Part shown: piece after piece, positions 16,967 to 25,489 of the stretch
How positions within the stretch are numbered: the first letter of the stretch is position 1
Layout: each line of letters starts with the position of its first letter
Source: JAZSMJ01 sp045535815
GTDB lineage: Bacteria > Bacillota > Clostridia > Oscillospirales > CAG-272
Length of the DNA stretch: 64,000 nucleotides
Direction of reading: 5' to 3'
NCBI GenBank assembly: GCA_045535815.1
Contig: JAZSMJ010000068.1
Coordinates: 1 to 64,000 of the forward strand
Translations under genes and position numbers: made by a program
Notes under the pieces: model-generated
Databases searched by the model: none
The model's input: only the letters and a program-made list of their open reading frames with translations
Told to the model about the DNA's origin: nothing

Positions 16967-17081
16967 TAGATTATCAGGAACACCCACAAACTTAATTGAA
17001 AAACTATTGTTTTTCCTGCAAAGATTAGTTATAATAATGTTGATAACGTGTAAAAAAAAGTCAGATAAACGGAGAATTATA

Positions 17082-18149
17082 ATGAATTACCGTAAGTTAA
17101 AAAATAGATATTCGCCTCTTCTGCTTCTGATAGCTGTTATTTTAGCGCTGATTTTGCAGGGCTGTGACGGCAGCGAGGGCGCTGTTATAACCGAGCAGAC
17201 GAGCGAGGGCACGGATGCCGAAGCCGTTATCGAGATGACTAGGGCCGAGCAGGATGAAACGGAGGAAACCGTTGAATATACCGAAACGGAACCCGAAGTG
17301 CAGAGTGAAACAGAGCCTGAATCTCTTACGGAAACAGAGCCCGAATCGGAGGACGAGGTATATACAGAGCAAAGCGTCGGTGTGACCGATATAAGCCTTT
17401 CAACCTATGACGTCAGCATAATAGTAGGGCAGTCAAAAATGCCTATCGTTACCATGTATCCCGAAAATGCCACCGATAAGGGCGAGAAATGGGTAAGCTC
17501 GGATGAATCGGTCGCAAGCGTTAATTGGTACGGTGATATCCTGGGAGTCTCCGAGGGTGAATGCACCGTAACGGTCACCTCGACGGATAATCCAGAGGTG
17601 TTTGCAACCGTAAACGTTAAGGTAACGCCGGACGTTGAGTGCACCTACATAGATGGAATACTCATAGTTAACAAGACCTATCCGCTTCCCATGAGCTATG
17701 CTCCCGGGAACGATCAGGAGGCGGTGGATGCGCTGTACGTTATGTTTGCCGCCGCAAAGGAGGAGGGTCTTACGCTTTTTGTCAAATCGGGCTACAGAAG
17801 CTATATCGACCAGAAGATAATATATAACGATTACGTTGCAAGAGACGGACAGTCGGTCGCCGACAGATATTCCGCACGCCCCGGACATTCGGAGCATCAG
17901 AGCGGTCTTGCCTTTGATCTGAACTCGCTTATGCAGGATTTCGGAGAGAGCCCGGAGGGAATATGGCTTGCCGAAAACTGCTATAAATACGGATTTATCA
18001 TAAGATACCCCAAGGATAAAGAAGAAATAACCGGCTATATGTACGAGCCCTGGCACGTTCGCTATCTTGGAATAGATACGGCAGAGAAGGTATATGAAAG
18101 CGGCCTATGCCTTGAGGAATATCTCGGGATAACGTCGTCGTATTCGTGA
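17082..18149 (+). CDS. VanY-like D-alanyl-D-alanine carboxypeptidase lipoprotein
   Basis: A 355-residue surface lipoprotein with lipobox LQGC (Cys28), an acidic Thr/Glu-rich linker (about 35-98), a BIG2-type Ig domain (about 100-182, with WVSSDESVASVN) and an M15B peptidase domain (about 200-345). The zinc and catalytic pattern is complete: SGYRSY, SARPGHSEHQSGLAFDL (His272, Asp279) and EPWHVRY (Glu322, His325). It trims the terminal D-Ala from peptidoglycan stem peptides. ATG 17082 follows GGAGA. A frame open from 16923 is too long for the family and buries the signal peptide. Its leader is duplicated as a fragment at 11841-11960. Confidence 0.9.
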   Translation: MNYRKLKNRYSPLLLLIAVILALILQGCDGSEGAVITEQTSEGTDAEAVIEMTRAEQDETEETVEYTETEPEVQSETEPESLTETEPESEDEVYTEQSVGVTDISLSTYDVSIIVGQSKMPIVTMYPENATDKGEKWVSSDESVASVNWYGDILGVSEGECTVTVTSTDNPEVFATVNVKVTPDVECTYIDGILIVNKTYPLPMSYAPGNDQEAVDALYVMFAAAKEEGLTLFVKSGYRSYIDQKIIYNDYVARDGQSVADRYSARPGHSEHQSGLAFDLNSLMQDFGESPEGIWLAENCYKYGFIIRYPKDKEEITGYMYEPWHVRYLGIDTAEKVYESGLCLEEYLGITSSYS

Positions 18150-18192
18150 TATTTGCAAAAAAACTTTTAGAAAAAATACAGGAGCTTTAAAA

Positions 18193-19416
18193 ATGAACGG
18201 TACAAAACAAAATCTTTCGGTGCGCTTTGCATATTTGGTTATAGGCGTTATTGCTATGCTGTTTGCAGGTATACTGTACGCATGGTCTATTTTGAAATCG
18301 CCCCTGTCATCCGAGTTTGGCTGGGGTGCATCTCAGCTCGCTCTGAACTTTACGCTTGCTATGAGCTTTTTCTGTATAGGCGGACTGCTTGGAGCCAAGC
18401 TGTCAGGACGGTTTGGTCATCGGATAGCACTGATCGTCAGCGGTATACTGTCTGCGCTGGGATTCGTAATGACCGCCCTTTTGCCCGGCACGTACGTATG
18501 GATGCTTTACGTTACGTACGGAGTTTTGGCAGGCACGGGGATTGGTATAGCGTATAACGTAGTTATCGCTACGGTAAGCGCTTGGTTCCCGGATAAGAAG
18601 GGGCTTTGTTCAGGATGTCTTATGATGGGCTTTGGCGCCTCTGCGCTGTTGCTCGGTAACGTGGCAGATGCAATGTTCAAGGGCAGCTTCGGATGGCGCA
18701 AGACCTATATGATATTGGGGGCGGCGATCTGTGCCGTTATGATAATCGCAGGATTTTTACTCAGAAAGCCCGGCTCTGACGTGATCTTCCCGCAGCCGAC
18801 TGCTTCTAAAGCATCGTCGGGTGAGAGCTTTGAGCGCAAGGATTATACGTCGACTCAGATGCTGAAGCGTCCGTCCTTTTGGATGGCGTTCGTATGCATT
18901 TCATTTCTTGCGGCGGTCGGAAGCTCGGTCATAAGCTTTGCAAAGGATCTGGCTCTGTCTGTGAATGCTCCCGAATCCCTTGCGGTGTCCTTGGTTGGAG
19001 TTTTGTCTGTCTGTAACGGCATTGGACGAATAATCACAGGTGCTGTTTTTGATGCCATCGGGCGCAGAAAAACCATGCTGTGTGCAAATTTCCTTACCGT
19101 CTGTGCCGCTACCGTTACCCTGATAGCAGTAACCGTAGGATCCTTGCCGCTGTGTATTGCAGGACTGTGCCTGACGGGAATATCGTACGGATCGTGTCCC
19201 ACCATCACCGCCGCCTTTACGTCTTCGTTTTTTGGAATGAAGCATTTCTCAACCAATATGGCGCTTATGACGTTTACGGTAATGGGCGGATCGCTTATAG
19301 CAACCGTGTCAAATAAAGTTTTAGAGGCAACGGGCGGATATACCGCCGCATTTGCGATGCTTCTTTTGCTTACGCTGACGGCATTGGTGCTGAATTTCTT
19401 TATTCGCAAGCCATAA
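18193..19416 (+). CDS. MFS transporter, OFA (oxalate/formate antiporter)-like
   Basis: A 407-residue membrane protein with about twelve spans and a central cytosolic loop near residues 200-220. MFS loop motifs are seen as GAKLSGRFGHR (after span 2) and GRIITGAVFDAIGRRK (after span 8). Overall it looks like OFA-type monocarboxylate carriers such as OxlT. It lies 43 bp after the VanY-like gene with GGAGC upstream of its ATG, so the two may be co-transcribed. The substrate is not determined. The retron promoter starts only 6 bp after its stop codon. Confidence 0.82.
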   Translation: MNGTKQNLSVRFAYLVIGVIAMLFAGILYAWSILKSPLSSEFGWGASQLALNFTLAMSFFCIGGLLGAKLSGRFGHRIALIVSGILSALGFVMTALLPGTYVWMLYVTYGVLAGTGIGIAYNVVIATVSAWFPDKKGLCSGCLMMGFGASALLLGNVADAMFKGSFGWRKTYMILGAAICAVMIIAGFLLRKPGSDVIFPQPTASKASSGESFERKDYTSTQMLKRPSFWMAFVCISFLAAVGSSVISFAKDLALSVNAPESLAVSLVGVLSVCNGIGRIITGAVFDAIGRRKTMLCANFLTVCAATVTLIAVTVGSLPLCIAGLCLTGISYGSCPTITAAFTSSFFGMKHFSTNMALMTFTVMGGSLIATVSNKVLEATGGYTAAFAMLLLLTLTALVLNFFIRKP

Positions 19417-19421
19417 AACGG

Positions 19422-19450
19422 TTGCAACGGCTAAGTGCGTATGCTATAAT
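19422..19450 (+). promoter_or_regulatory. Promoter of the retron RNA
   Basis: TTGCAA (19422-19427), a 17-bp spacer and TATAAT (19445-19450). Transcription should start near 19457, at the first base-paired segment of the predicted msr-msd RNA. Confidence 0.8.
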
Positions 19451-19454
19451 AAAG

Positions 19455-19639
19455 TGAACAATAGTGTTATTCCGCTAAGGCAGAAGCCGTAAGCGAGTCG
19501 CTTACGGTATACAAAAAATTGATCGTATTCGCAAGCTCAGATGAAAATGCTCGGAGTAATCCCACACTTCGTGTGTCAATGCGGCCCTGCCGCATGACAT
19601 TACACCTGCGCTTTTCATTATACAAATTAGTATTGTTCA
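19455..19639 (+). ncRNA. Predicted retron msr-msd RNA
   Basis: The 235-bp gap before the reverse transcriptase is highly structured. TGAACAATA (19455-19463) and TATTGTTCA (19631-19639) are exact complements and fit the a1/a2 pair that closes retron RNAs. An msr hairpin follows: CCGTAAGC/GCTTACGG (19487-19494, 19500-19507). The msd candidate is closed by ATGAAAA/TTTTCAT (19541-19547, 19612-19618) and GTAAT/ATTAC (19556-19560, 19599-19603). It ends in two hairpins, CACAC/GTGTG (19563-19575) and ATGCGGC/GCCGCAT (19579-19595). The a2 arm ends just before the AAGGA ribosome site of the RT gene. The exact branching G and cDNA end are not resolved. Confidence 0.75.
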
Positions 19640-19651
19640 AGGATTTTTGTT

Positions 19652-20578
19652 ATGATAGTGTACAAGGAGCTTTCTTCAATCGAGAGGGATCTCGGTATCC
19701 CTGCAAAAACGCTCTACGGAGTCAGTAATAATATATCGGCACATTACCGAAAGGTTAAGATTCCCAAAAGGGACGGAAGCTACCGTGTGCTGTCCGTTCC
19801 GGACGAGGTGCTGAAAAGGATACAGCGATCTATCGCCCTGAATCTTTTGGCATACGAGGAGATCTCGGTATACGCAAAGGCCTACAAGATAGGTGCAGGC
19901 GTGAAAAATAACGCTCTGCCGCATATCGGAAAGAGCTCTGTGCTAAAGCTGGATATACGGAATTTTTTTGACAGCATTACCTATTCCTCGGTAAAAGAAA
20001 AGGTCTTTCCCGAAAATAAATATTCGGAAAAGATCAGAATACTTCTATCCATGCTCTGCTATTGCGGTGAGGTGCTTCCTCAGGGTGCGCCTACCTCGCC
20101 CGTCATTACCAATATCATAATGAGGGATTTTGACGAGACAGTCGGCGCATGGTGCGCTCTGCGCTCGGTAAGCTATACAAGATACTGCGACGATATGACC
20201 TTCTCGGGAGAGCTTGATACCGATGAGATCATAGAGTTCGTTTCGGATCAGCTTAAAAAGCGCGGCTTGTTTTTGAATAAAAGCAAGACTAAGCACGCAC
20301 GTTTTGGTCAAAGACAGACCGTTACCGGAATAGTCGTAAACCAAAAGATAAATATATCGAGCGAATATAAGCGCAAGATAAGGCAGGAGGTCTTTTATTG
20401 CCGTAAATTCGGTGTAGAGGGGCATCTTGCGAGGATAGGGGAGGATATTTCACCCGCAAAATATTTAAGCAGTCTTATGGGACGCATAAACTACGTTTTG
20501 CAGATGCTTCCCGAAAACGAGGAGTTCAAAGGCTACAGATCAGCCGTCTCCGATATGATAAAAAATGAAAATAAATAA
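19652..20578 (+). CDS. Retron-type reverse transcriptase
   Basis: A 308-residue reverse transcriptase. The palm motifs are intact: LKLDIRNFFDSI (Asp101), LPQGAPTSP (142-150) and YCDD (178-181). Retron hallmarks are present: NALPH (87-91, the NAxxH motif) and VTG (224-226). The length is that of a bare retron RT, with no maturase or HNH domain as in group II introns and no fused effector. It would copy the msd part of the upstream RNA into msDNA. ATG 19652 follows AAGGA by 8 bases. Known retrons are usually anti-phage systems with an effector; here the flanking genes are an MFS carrier and spoIVB, so the effector is missing or unrecognised. Confidence 0.92.
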   Translation: MIVYKELSSIERDLGIPAKTLYGVSNNISAHYRKVKIPKRDGSYRVLSVPDEVLKRIQRSIALNLLAYEEISVYAKAYKIGAGVKNNALPHIGKSSVLKLDIRNFFDSITYSSVKEKVFPENKYSEKIRILLSMLCYCGEVLPQGAPTSPVITNIIMRDFDETVGAWCALRSVSYTRYCDDMTFSGELDTDEIIEFVSDQLKKRGLFLNKSKTKHARFGQRQTVTGIVVNQKINISSEYKRKIRQEVFYCRKFGVEGHLARIGEDISPAKYLSSLMGRINYVLQMLPENEEFKGYRSAVSDMIKNENK

Positions 20579-20607
20579 GATCCGAGGCACAGCCTCGGAT
20601 CTTATTT
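20573..20607. terminator. Bidirectional terminator between the retron RT and spoIVB
   Basis: Perfect 16-nt arms (20573-20588 and 20592-20607) with an ACA loop. A-rich and T-rich ends serve both convergent genes. It overlaps both stop codons. Confidence 0.85.
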
Positions 20608-21850
20608 ATGATGCCGCTTCAAGCATATTTTCTATAAAGATTCCGTAGCCTCTCGTAGGGTCGTTTACAAGAACGTGGGTCACTGCTCCGATTATACGTC
20701 CGTCCTGTATGATGGGTGAGCCGCTCATTCCCTGAACGATTCCGCCGGTTGCTTGAAGAAGAGCCGGATCGGTGACCTCAACTATAAAGTTTTTCGTTTG
20801 AGAATTCATATCGCAGATGCGTTCTATATTTACCGAATACTGATTTACCTTGTTATCGTCAAGGGTGCAGTATATAAATGCCTCGCCTTCCTTGACCTCG
20901 CTCTTGAGAGCGATAGGTATTGCATTTGATGCAAGGCTTTGCGGTATCGAATCTATTTTACCGTAAACTCCGGTTCCTGTATTGGCTGAAAGTGTTCCTA
21001 TATTTGCAGTGCCGAAAAAGCCCTTGAGCTCTCCCGGAGTGCCTTTTATTCCCTTGGTTATTCCGCTGACGGTAACGTTTACCACAGATCCCTTTAAAAG
21101 AGGCATCAGCTCCTCGGTGTCTATATCGCATATGCCGTGTCCCAGCCCCGCAAACGCACCGCTTGAGGGATCTATATAGGTAACGGTGCCTATTCCTGCG
21201 GTGCTGTCTCTTATCCATATACCTGCCTTGTATTTTCCGTCAGATGATGAATACACGGGCCTTAGTGTAAAATTACATTCATTCTCGCCACGCATCAGCT
21301 TGATCGTTACGGCACTGCCGTTACATTCTTCAATAGCTGCACTCACCTGCGCCGCTGAGTTTACCTCCTTGCCGTTTATCTCGGTAATTATATCCTTTAT
21401 CCGTATACCTGCATCGGAAGCGGGATTTGAGGTGCTGCCGTCATCCGAGACAACGTCTGACAGTCCGACGACTATGACTCCCTTGGTATAAAGCTTCACA
21501 CCGAACGCCATCCCGCCGGGATAGAGAACGGCACGGTCATAGACTCGAACGTCCACCTCCTTTATATTTATCGAATCAAAAAGCTTAGCGGCGGCGGTAT
21601 AGCTTCCGACAAAGCCGTTTGAAGAGGCGGGCAGCTCGTTCATTTGGTCGGACGAGACCGTTATAAACGGGCAATTTATACTCGGTGTGTCTGCGGCATA
21701 AACGGATATGCTGTCCGGTATGGCATTATCAAGCACACCGCAGACGGCACATATCGACGCAAACAGCGAAAACAGCAGTATCGGAAGCGAAGGCATTCGT
21801 TTTTTGAAGTGAGGCATTGTTTTGCGTGCTTTAAAAATAGAAAAATTCAT
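20606..21850 (-). CDS. spoIVB: SpoIVB sporulation serine peptidase
   Basis: A 414-residue S55-family protease made in the forespore. It is secreted into the intermembrane space, where it triggers the SpoIVF complex and pro-sigma-K processing. It has an N-terminal membrane anchor (about 21-42), a PDZ domain (about 115-200, with SDAGIRIKDIITEINGKEV) and the peptidase domain with His in GLGHGICD and the nucleophile Ser in GMSGSP. The ending RGYGIFIENML is typical. ATG 21850 has GAGG upstream. In many Firmicutes spoIVB lies next to recN and spo0A; here its neighbours are a retron and sugar-acid genes, so the local order is rearranged. It marks an endospore-forming lineage. Confidence 0.93.
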   Translation of the reverse strand: MNFSIFKARKTMPHFKKRMPSLPILLFSLFASICAVCGVLDNAIPDSISVYAADTPSINCPFITVSSDQMNELPASSNGFVGSYTAAAKLFDSINIKEVDVRVYDRAVLYPGGMAFGVKLYTKGVIVVGLSDVVSDDGSTSNPASDAGIRIKDIITEINGKEVNSAAQVSAAIEECNGSAVTIKLMRGENECNFTLRPVYSSSDGKYKAGIWIRDSTAGIGTVTYIDPSSGAFAGLGHGICDIDTEELMPLLKGSVVNVTVSGITKGIKGTPGELKGFFGTANIGTLSANTGTGVYGKIDSIPQSLASNAIPIALKSEVKEGEAFIYCTLDDNKVNQYSVNIERICDMNSQTKNFIVEVTDPALLQATGGIVQGMSGSPIIQDGRIIGAVTHVLVNDPTRGYGIFIENMLEAAS

Positions 21851-22025
21851 TGCAGATCCTCGTTTTTCCGATTTGTCAAATTATTGATTATGAGTACTTT
21901 CTTTAAAAAAGAGAATACATAGATAATGTGTTCCGTATCGGTTTTTTTATGTGTTGCAAAATTTAGATATAAAACCGATATTTTTTGATATAAATATAAT
22001 ATGATCGTAAAATGATATTTTTAAA

Positions 22026-22058
22026 CAAAAAAGCATCGGAAGATTTCTCTTCCGATGC
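22026..22058 (-). terminator. Terminator of the eda-kdgK operon
   Basis: GCATCGGAAGA and TCTTCCGATGC (22033-22043, 22048-22058) form an 11-bp stem with a 4-nt loop, followed on the minus strand by TTTTTTG. Confidence 0.9.
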
Positions 22059-22074
22059 ATAAATTCTATTGGTC

Positions 22075-23094
22075 TTATCTTTGTACACGGGCATTTTGAT
22101 TGCTAAAGGCAAGAGCGGATATCTCTTCCTTTGTAAGCAGACTCTGATCTCCCTGAATTGTGTGCTTGAGACAGCATGCCGCAGCTGCAAATTCTATTGA
22201 TTTATCAGCTTCCATTCCGTCTTCGATCGCATAGATAAGTGCTGCCGCAAATGCATCTCCTGCACCGAGGCGGTCAACTATATTTATGGTGTATTTTTTG
22301 GATGAGCAGAGCCTTCCGCTCTCGTAAAGCTTTGCGCAGAAGGTATTTACCTCGGATGAGACCGTTCTTCTTTCGGTTATGGCAACCGTTTTGATGCCGT
22401 ATTTTTCGTCAAATGCGCGTGCTATCTGCATATAGCCCTTTTCGGTAACGTCATCTCCGTTTATCTCTGATATAGAGGGAGATATGCCGAACAGCTTTGC
22501 CGAATGGTCCTCGTTTGTGATAAGTATGTCTATGTACTTGGTAAACTGCTCTATAACCGACGTCGCCTTTTCATAGCTCCAAAGCTTTGTGCGGTGATTG
22601 GGATCAAAGGAGACCTTAACTCCCATTCTTTTAGCGGTGCGACATGCGTCGTGACATATATCGATAAGATTGTTTCCGAGAGCAAGCGTTATGCCGGTAA
22701 AATGAAAAACGTCTGCACCCGAAAGCAGCTCCTCCCAGTTGAATTCATCGGGCGAAGCTTTTGATATTGCAGAGCCTGCACGGTCGTATATTACCTTTGA
22801 GGGACGCTGGGATGCGCCCTTTTCTATAAAATAAATACCAAGCTTATCCCCGCATCTCACTATTCTGTCGCATTTAACACCGTACCTGCGAAGAGAGTTT
22901 ATTGCCGCTTGTGCTATATCGTTTTCGGGCATACGGGTGATATATTCGGAATCAGCTCCTAAAAGGGCGAGCTGAAGCGCGGTGTTTGCCTCCGCTCCGC
23001 CAAATGTCGCTTCATACGACGGGGCGTCAAGAAACCGTCCAAAGCCTGCAGGTGAAAGACGGAGCATTATCTCTCCGAAGGAAACTATTTTCAT
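22075..23094 (-). CDS. kdgK: 2-keto-3-deoxygluconate kinase (PfkB family)
   Basis: A 339-residue ribokinase-family enzyme that phosphorylates KDG to KDPG with ATP. Visible are the N-terminal MKIVSFGEIMLRLSP, the substrate-side FGGAEANTALQLALLG, SFDPNHRTKLWS and the catalytic/anion-hole motif DRLGAGDAFAAAL. Its ATG overlaps the stop of the aldolase gene as ATGA. Pairing with Eda gives a complete KDG to pyruvate plus glyceraldehyde-3-phosphate step. This is the usual end of pectin, alginate or hexuronate use. It may be the metabolic sink for the propeller region, though the substrate link is inference. Confidence 0.9.
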   Translation of the reverse strand: MKIVSFGEIMLRLSPAGFGRFLDAPSYEATFGGAEANTALQLALLGADSEYITRMPENDIAQAAINSLRRYGVKCDRIVRCGDKLGIYFIEKGASQRPSKVIYDRAGSAISKASPDEFNWEELLSGADVFHFTGITLALGNNLIDICHDACRTAKRMGVKVSFDPNHRTKLWSYEKATSVIEQFTKYIDILITNEDHSAKLFGISPSISEINGDDVTEKGYMQIARAFDEKYGIKTVAITERRTVSSEVNTFCAKLYESGRLCSSKKYTINIVDRLGAGDAFAAALIYAIEDGMEADKSIEFAAAACCLKHTIQGDQSLLTKEEISALAFSNQNARVQR

Positions 23095-23693
23095 TTTAAT
23101 ACCTCCAAAAGTTTTTTGCAGTTTTCACGGATATTTCCTTTTGTGATAAAGCTTCCGCCGACTGCGGCTATTTTATCGCAGCTCAAAAAATCTTTTATGT
23201 TTGAAATATCAACGCCGCCCGTCGGAATGAATCTTATCTGAGGAAAGGGGGCAGAAAGGGCACGTATTGCCGAAAGCCCTCCGTATATATCTGCGGGAAA
23301 GAATTTAACTGTGGTTATACCAAGTGATATTGCTTTGATGATCTCGGTAGGTGTAACGCATCCGGGTATGTAGGGGATATCGTTTTTTCGGCATACCGAC
23401 AGAACATCCTCGCTAAGTCCGGGCGAGACGATAAATTCAGCGCCGCAATCGATTGCAATCTCTGCCTGCTCCGAATTTATTACGGTGCCTGCGCCTATCT
23501 TCATATCCTTAAAGCTTTCACATCCAAGCTTTATTGCGTCAGCGGCGCACTTGGTTCTGAAGGTTATCTCTGCGCAGGGAATTCCTGAATCCTCGAGCGC
23601 GGTGAGGGTAGGCAGGGTGTCACTTATATCGTTTATGACTACGACCGGTATCACTCTGCATGCGGGTATTATCTTATCCGTTATATCAAACAT
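23091..23693 (-). CDS. eda: KDPG / 4-hydroxy-2-oxoglutarate aldolase
   Basis: A 200-residue class I aldolase that cleaves KDPG to pyruvate and glyceraldehyde-3-phosphate. Key residues are seen: Glu in AEITFRT, the Schiff-base Lys in TTVKFFPAD, and the phosphate loop FIPTGGVD. The start is ATG 23693 (MFDITDKI) with GGAG seven bases before it; the in-frame extension to 23771 overlaps the promoter and is not family-like. It is the first gene of the eda-kdgK operon, with a sigma-A promoter at 23737-23765. Confidence 0.92.
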   Translation of the reverse strand: MFDITDKIIPACRVIPVVVINDISDTLPTLTALEDSGIPCAEITFRTKCAADAIKLGCESFKDMKIGAGTVINSEQAEIAIDCGAEFIVSPGLSEDVLSVCRKNDIPYIPGCVTPTEIIKAISLGITTVKFFPADIYGGLSAIRALSAPFPQIRFIPTGGVDISNIKDFLSCDKIAAVGGSFITKGNIRENCKKLLEVLK

Positions 23694-23736
23694 GTTTTTC
23701 TCCGTTAAAATTTCAGTATTCAATAATGCATATACT

Positions 23737-23765
23737 ATTATATAACTTCGATGTGTAAAAATCAA
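23737..23765 (-). promoter_or_regulatory. Sigma-A promoter of eda-kdgK
   Basis: On the minus strand TTGATT (23765-23760), a 17-bp spacer and TATAAT (23742-23737). Confidence 0.8.
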
Positions 23766-23814
23766 ATACAATATTGCTATTTTTAAAATATATTGTGCTT
23801 TTTTTATACATCGG

Positions 23815-23843
23815 TTGACCTTGGCGCAAAAAAATGATAAAAT
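23815..23843 (+). promoter_or_regulatory. Sigma-A promoter of pepD
   Basis: TTGACC (23815-23820), a 17-bp spacer and TAAAAT (23838-23843), 32 bp before the ATG at 23876. Confidence 0.75.
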
Positions 23844-23875
23844 TATAAAAGAATTATAATATCGGAGGTAGATTT

Positions 23876-25327
23876 ATGCCGGTTGAATATATTATACACG
23901 GGAAAGAGCCAAAGGAGCTCTTCCGATTTTTTGAGGATATAAGCGCTATTCCGAGAGGCTCGGGAAACGAGAGCGGAGTTGCCGACTATCTTTGCGACTT
24001 TGCTGAAAAGAGAGGACTTTGGTATCGAAGAGACACTTTGCATAACGTTCTGATAAAAAAATCAGCAACCTGTGGTTATGAGGGAAAGGGAGCAGTAATG
24101 CTCCAGGGTCATACCGATATGGTGTGCGAGAAAAATTCCGATACCGAGCACGATTTCGAGCGTGAGGGACTTAAGCTTGCCATAGACGGTGACCTGCTTT
24201 ATGCAAAGGGAACAACCCTTGGCGGAGACGACGGTATAGCAGTTGCAATGATGCTTGCAATACTTGATTCCGACAGCATCTCGCATCCCGATATAGAATG
24301 CCTGTTTACAGTGCAGGAGGAAACGGGGCTCGGCGGAGCAGAGGGATTCGACTATTCGGATATAAAGGCAAGGACGGTCATAAACCTTGACAGCGAGAAC
24401 GAATACGAGGCAACTGCAGGCTGTGCAGGCGGTGAAAGAGTTGAGATAAAGCACCGCTTTGATACCGTTTCATTCGCTAATAAGGCGTTAAAAATAAGCG
24501 TAAGCGGACTTGCTGGCGGTCATTCGGGCGTTGACATAAACAAGTGCCGTTCAAACTCCAACAAAATGATGGGAAGGATACTTTCCGCACTTTATCAAAA
24601 GGAGCCGTTTAATCTTATCAGCATAAACGGCGGAAATAAGGATAACGCCATACCGAGAGAGTGCGAGGCGGTGATATCGGTCTTTGACAGAGATCAGGCT
24701 ACGGACTTTATAAAGAGCATATCCGATTTGATAAAGAAGGAGCAGTCAAAGGATGATAAGGGCCTGAGGATAAGGGTATCAAAGGCAAGCGGATTTGATA
24801 AAATGATGACCTTCAGGTCAACCAGCCGTGTGCTTTCGGTCATCTCGCTTTGCCCGTCGGGAGTTCTTTCGCTCTGTCCGGATGATACGTCGCTTGTCGA
24901 ATCCTCCTCTAACCTCGGGGTAATAACGACCGATGAGGACAGCGTCAGATTTGATTTTTCAAACCGTTCGTCCGTAGAGAGCGTTATGAGTGATATTGCG
25001 CTTCGGTTCGATATGCTTGCAAAGGCGCTCGACTGTGAGATATCGCATTCGGGCAGATATCCGGGCTGGAGATACGTAAAGGGCACCGACGTTCAGAGGC
25101 TGTATGCAAGATCTGCAAAAGAGGTGCTGGGTGACGGCTTTGAGCCGAGGATAATAGCCATTCACGCAGGGCTTGAGTGCGGTATTATTTTAAGCAAGCT
25201 GGGTGAGGACGCTCAGGCAATATCGATAGGTCCTACCATGTACGATATCCACACACCCAAGGAAAGACTGAGCCTTTCCTCCTGCGAGCGAACCTATAAG
25301 CTGGTATGCAGGATGCTTGAGGGGTAA
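23876..25327 (+). CDS. pepD: Aminoacyl-histidine dipeptidase (M20)
   Basis: A 483-residue cytosolic metallopeptidase that hydrolyses Xaa-His and other dipeptides. Metal-site motifs are in order: LQGHTDMV (His79, Asp81), GGDDGIA, QEETGLGGAEGFD and the C-terminal DIHTPKERLS. A lid/dimer domain lies between about 190 and 310 (SGLAGGHSGVDI). The length is normal for PepD. ATG 23876 has GGAGG six bases upstream. It is a monocistronic gene divergent from eda. Confidence 0.92.
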   Translation: MPVEYIIHGKEPKELFRFFEDISAIPRGSGNESGVADYLCDFAEKRGLWYRRDTLHNVLIKKSATCGYEGKGAVMLQGHTDMVCEKNSDTEHDFEREGLKLAIDGDLLYAKGTTLGGDDGIAVAMMLAILDSDSISHPDIECLFTVQEETGLGGAEGFDYSDIKARTVINLDSENEYEATAGCAGGERVEIKHRFDTVSFANKALKISVSGLAGGHSGVDINKCRSNSNKMMGRILSALYQKEPFNLISINGGNKDNAIPRECEAVISVFDRDQATDFIKSISDLIKKEQSKDDKGLRIRVSKASGFDKMMTFRSTSRVLSVISLCPSGVLSLCPDDTSLVESSSNLGVITTDEDSVRFDFSNRSSVESVMSDIALRFDMLAKALDCEISHSGRYPGWRYVKGTDVQRLYARSAKEVLGDGFEPRIIAIHAGLECGIILSKLGEDAQAISIGPTMYDIHTPKERLSLSSCERTYKLVCRMLEG

Positions 25328-25381
25328 ATCTAAGATATATTTATAATTATATATATAAATTGAAAATTTTTATAATATATA

Positions 25382-25410
25382 TTTACAAATAAGGGAAAAT
25401 AAGGTACAAT
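25382..25410 (+). promoter_or_regulatory. Promoter of the pyrH-frr block
   Basis: TTTACA (25382-25387), a 17-bp spacer and TACAAT (25405-25410), 80 bp before the chosen pyrH start. The region 25328-25381 is very A+T-rich. Confidence 0.65.
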
Positions 25411-25489
25411 AATCTAAGTGGGGATCTTTTTGCGAAGGATCTTTCGTGATCAGAATGTAAAAATCATGGAAATGAGAGGTGTCAAAGCA

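Noticed and set aside
16923..17081. Long N-terminal extension of the VanY-like protein
   Set aside because: It would bury the lipoprotein signal, lacks a ribosome site, and crosses the GntR promoter region.
19652..20578. Group II intron or diversity-generating element as the source of the RT
   Set aside because: No maturase/HNH domain, no intron RNA domains V/VI, and no template/variable repeat pair; the NAxxH and VTG motifs point to a retron.
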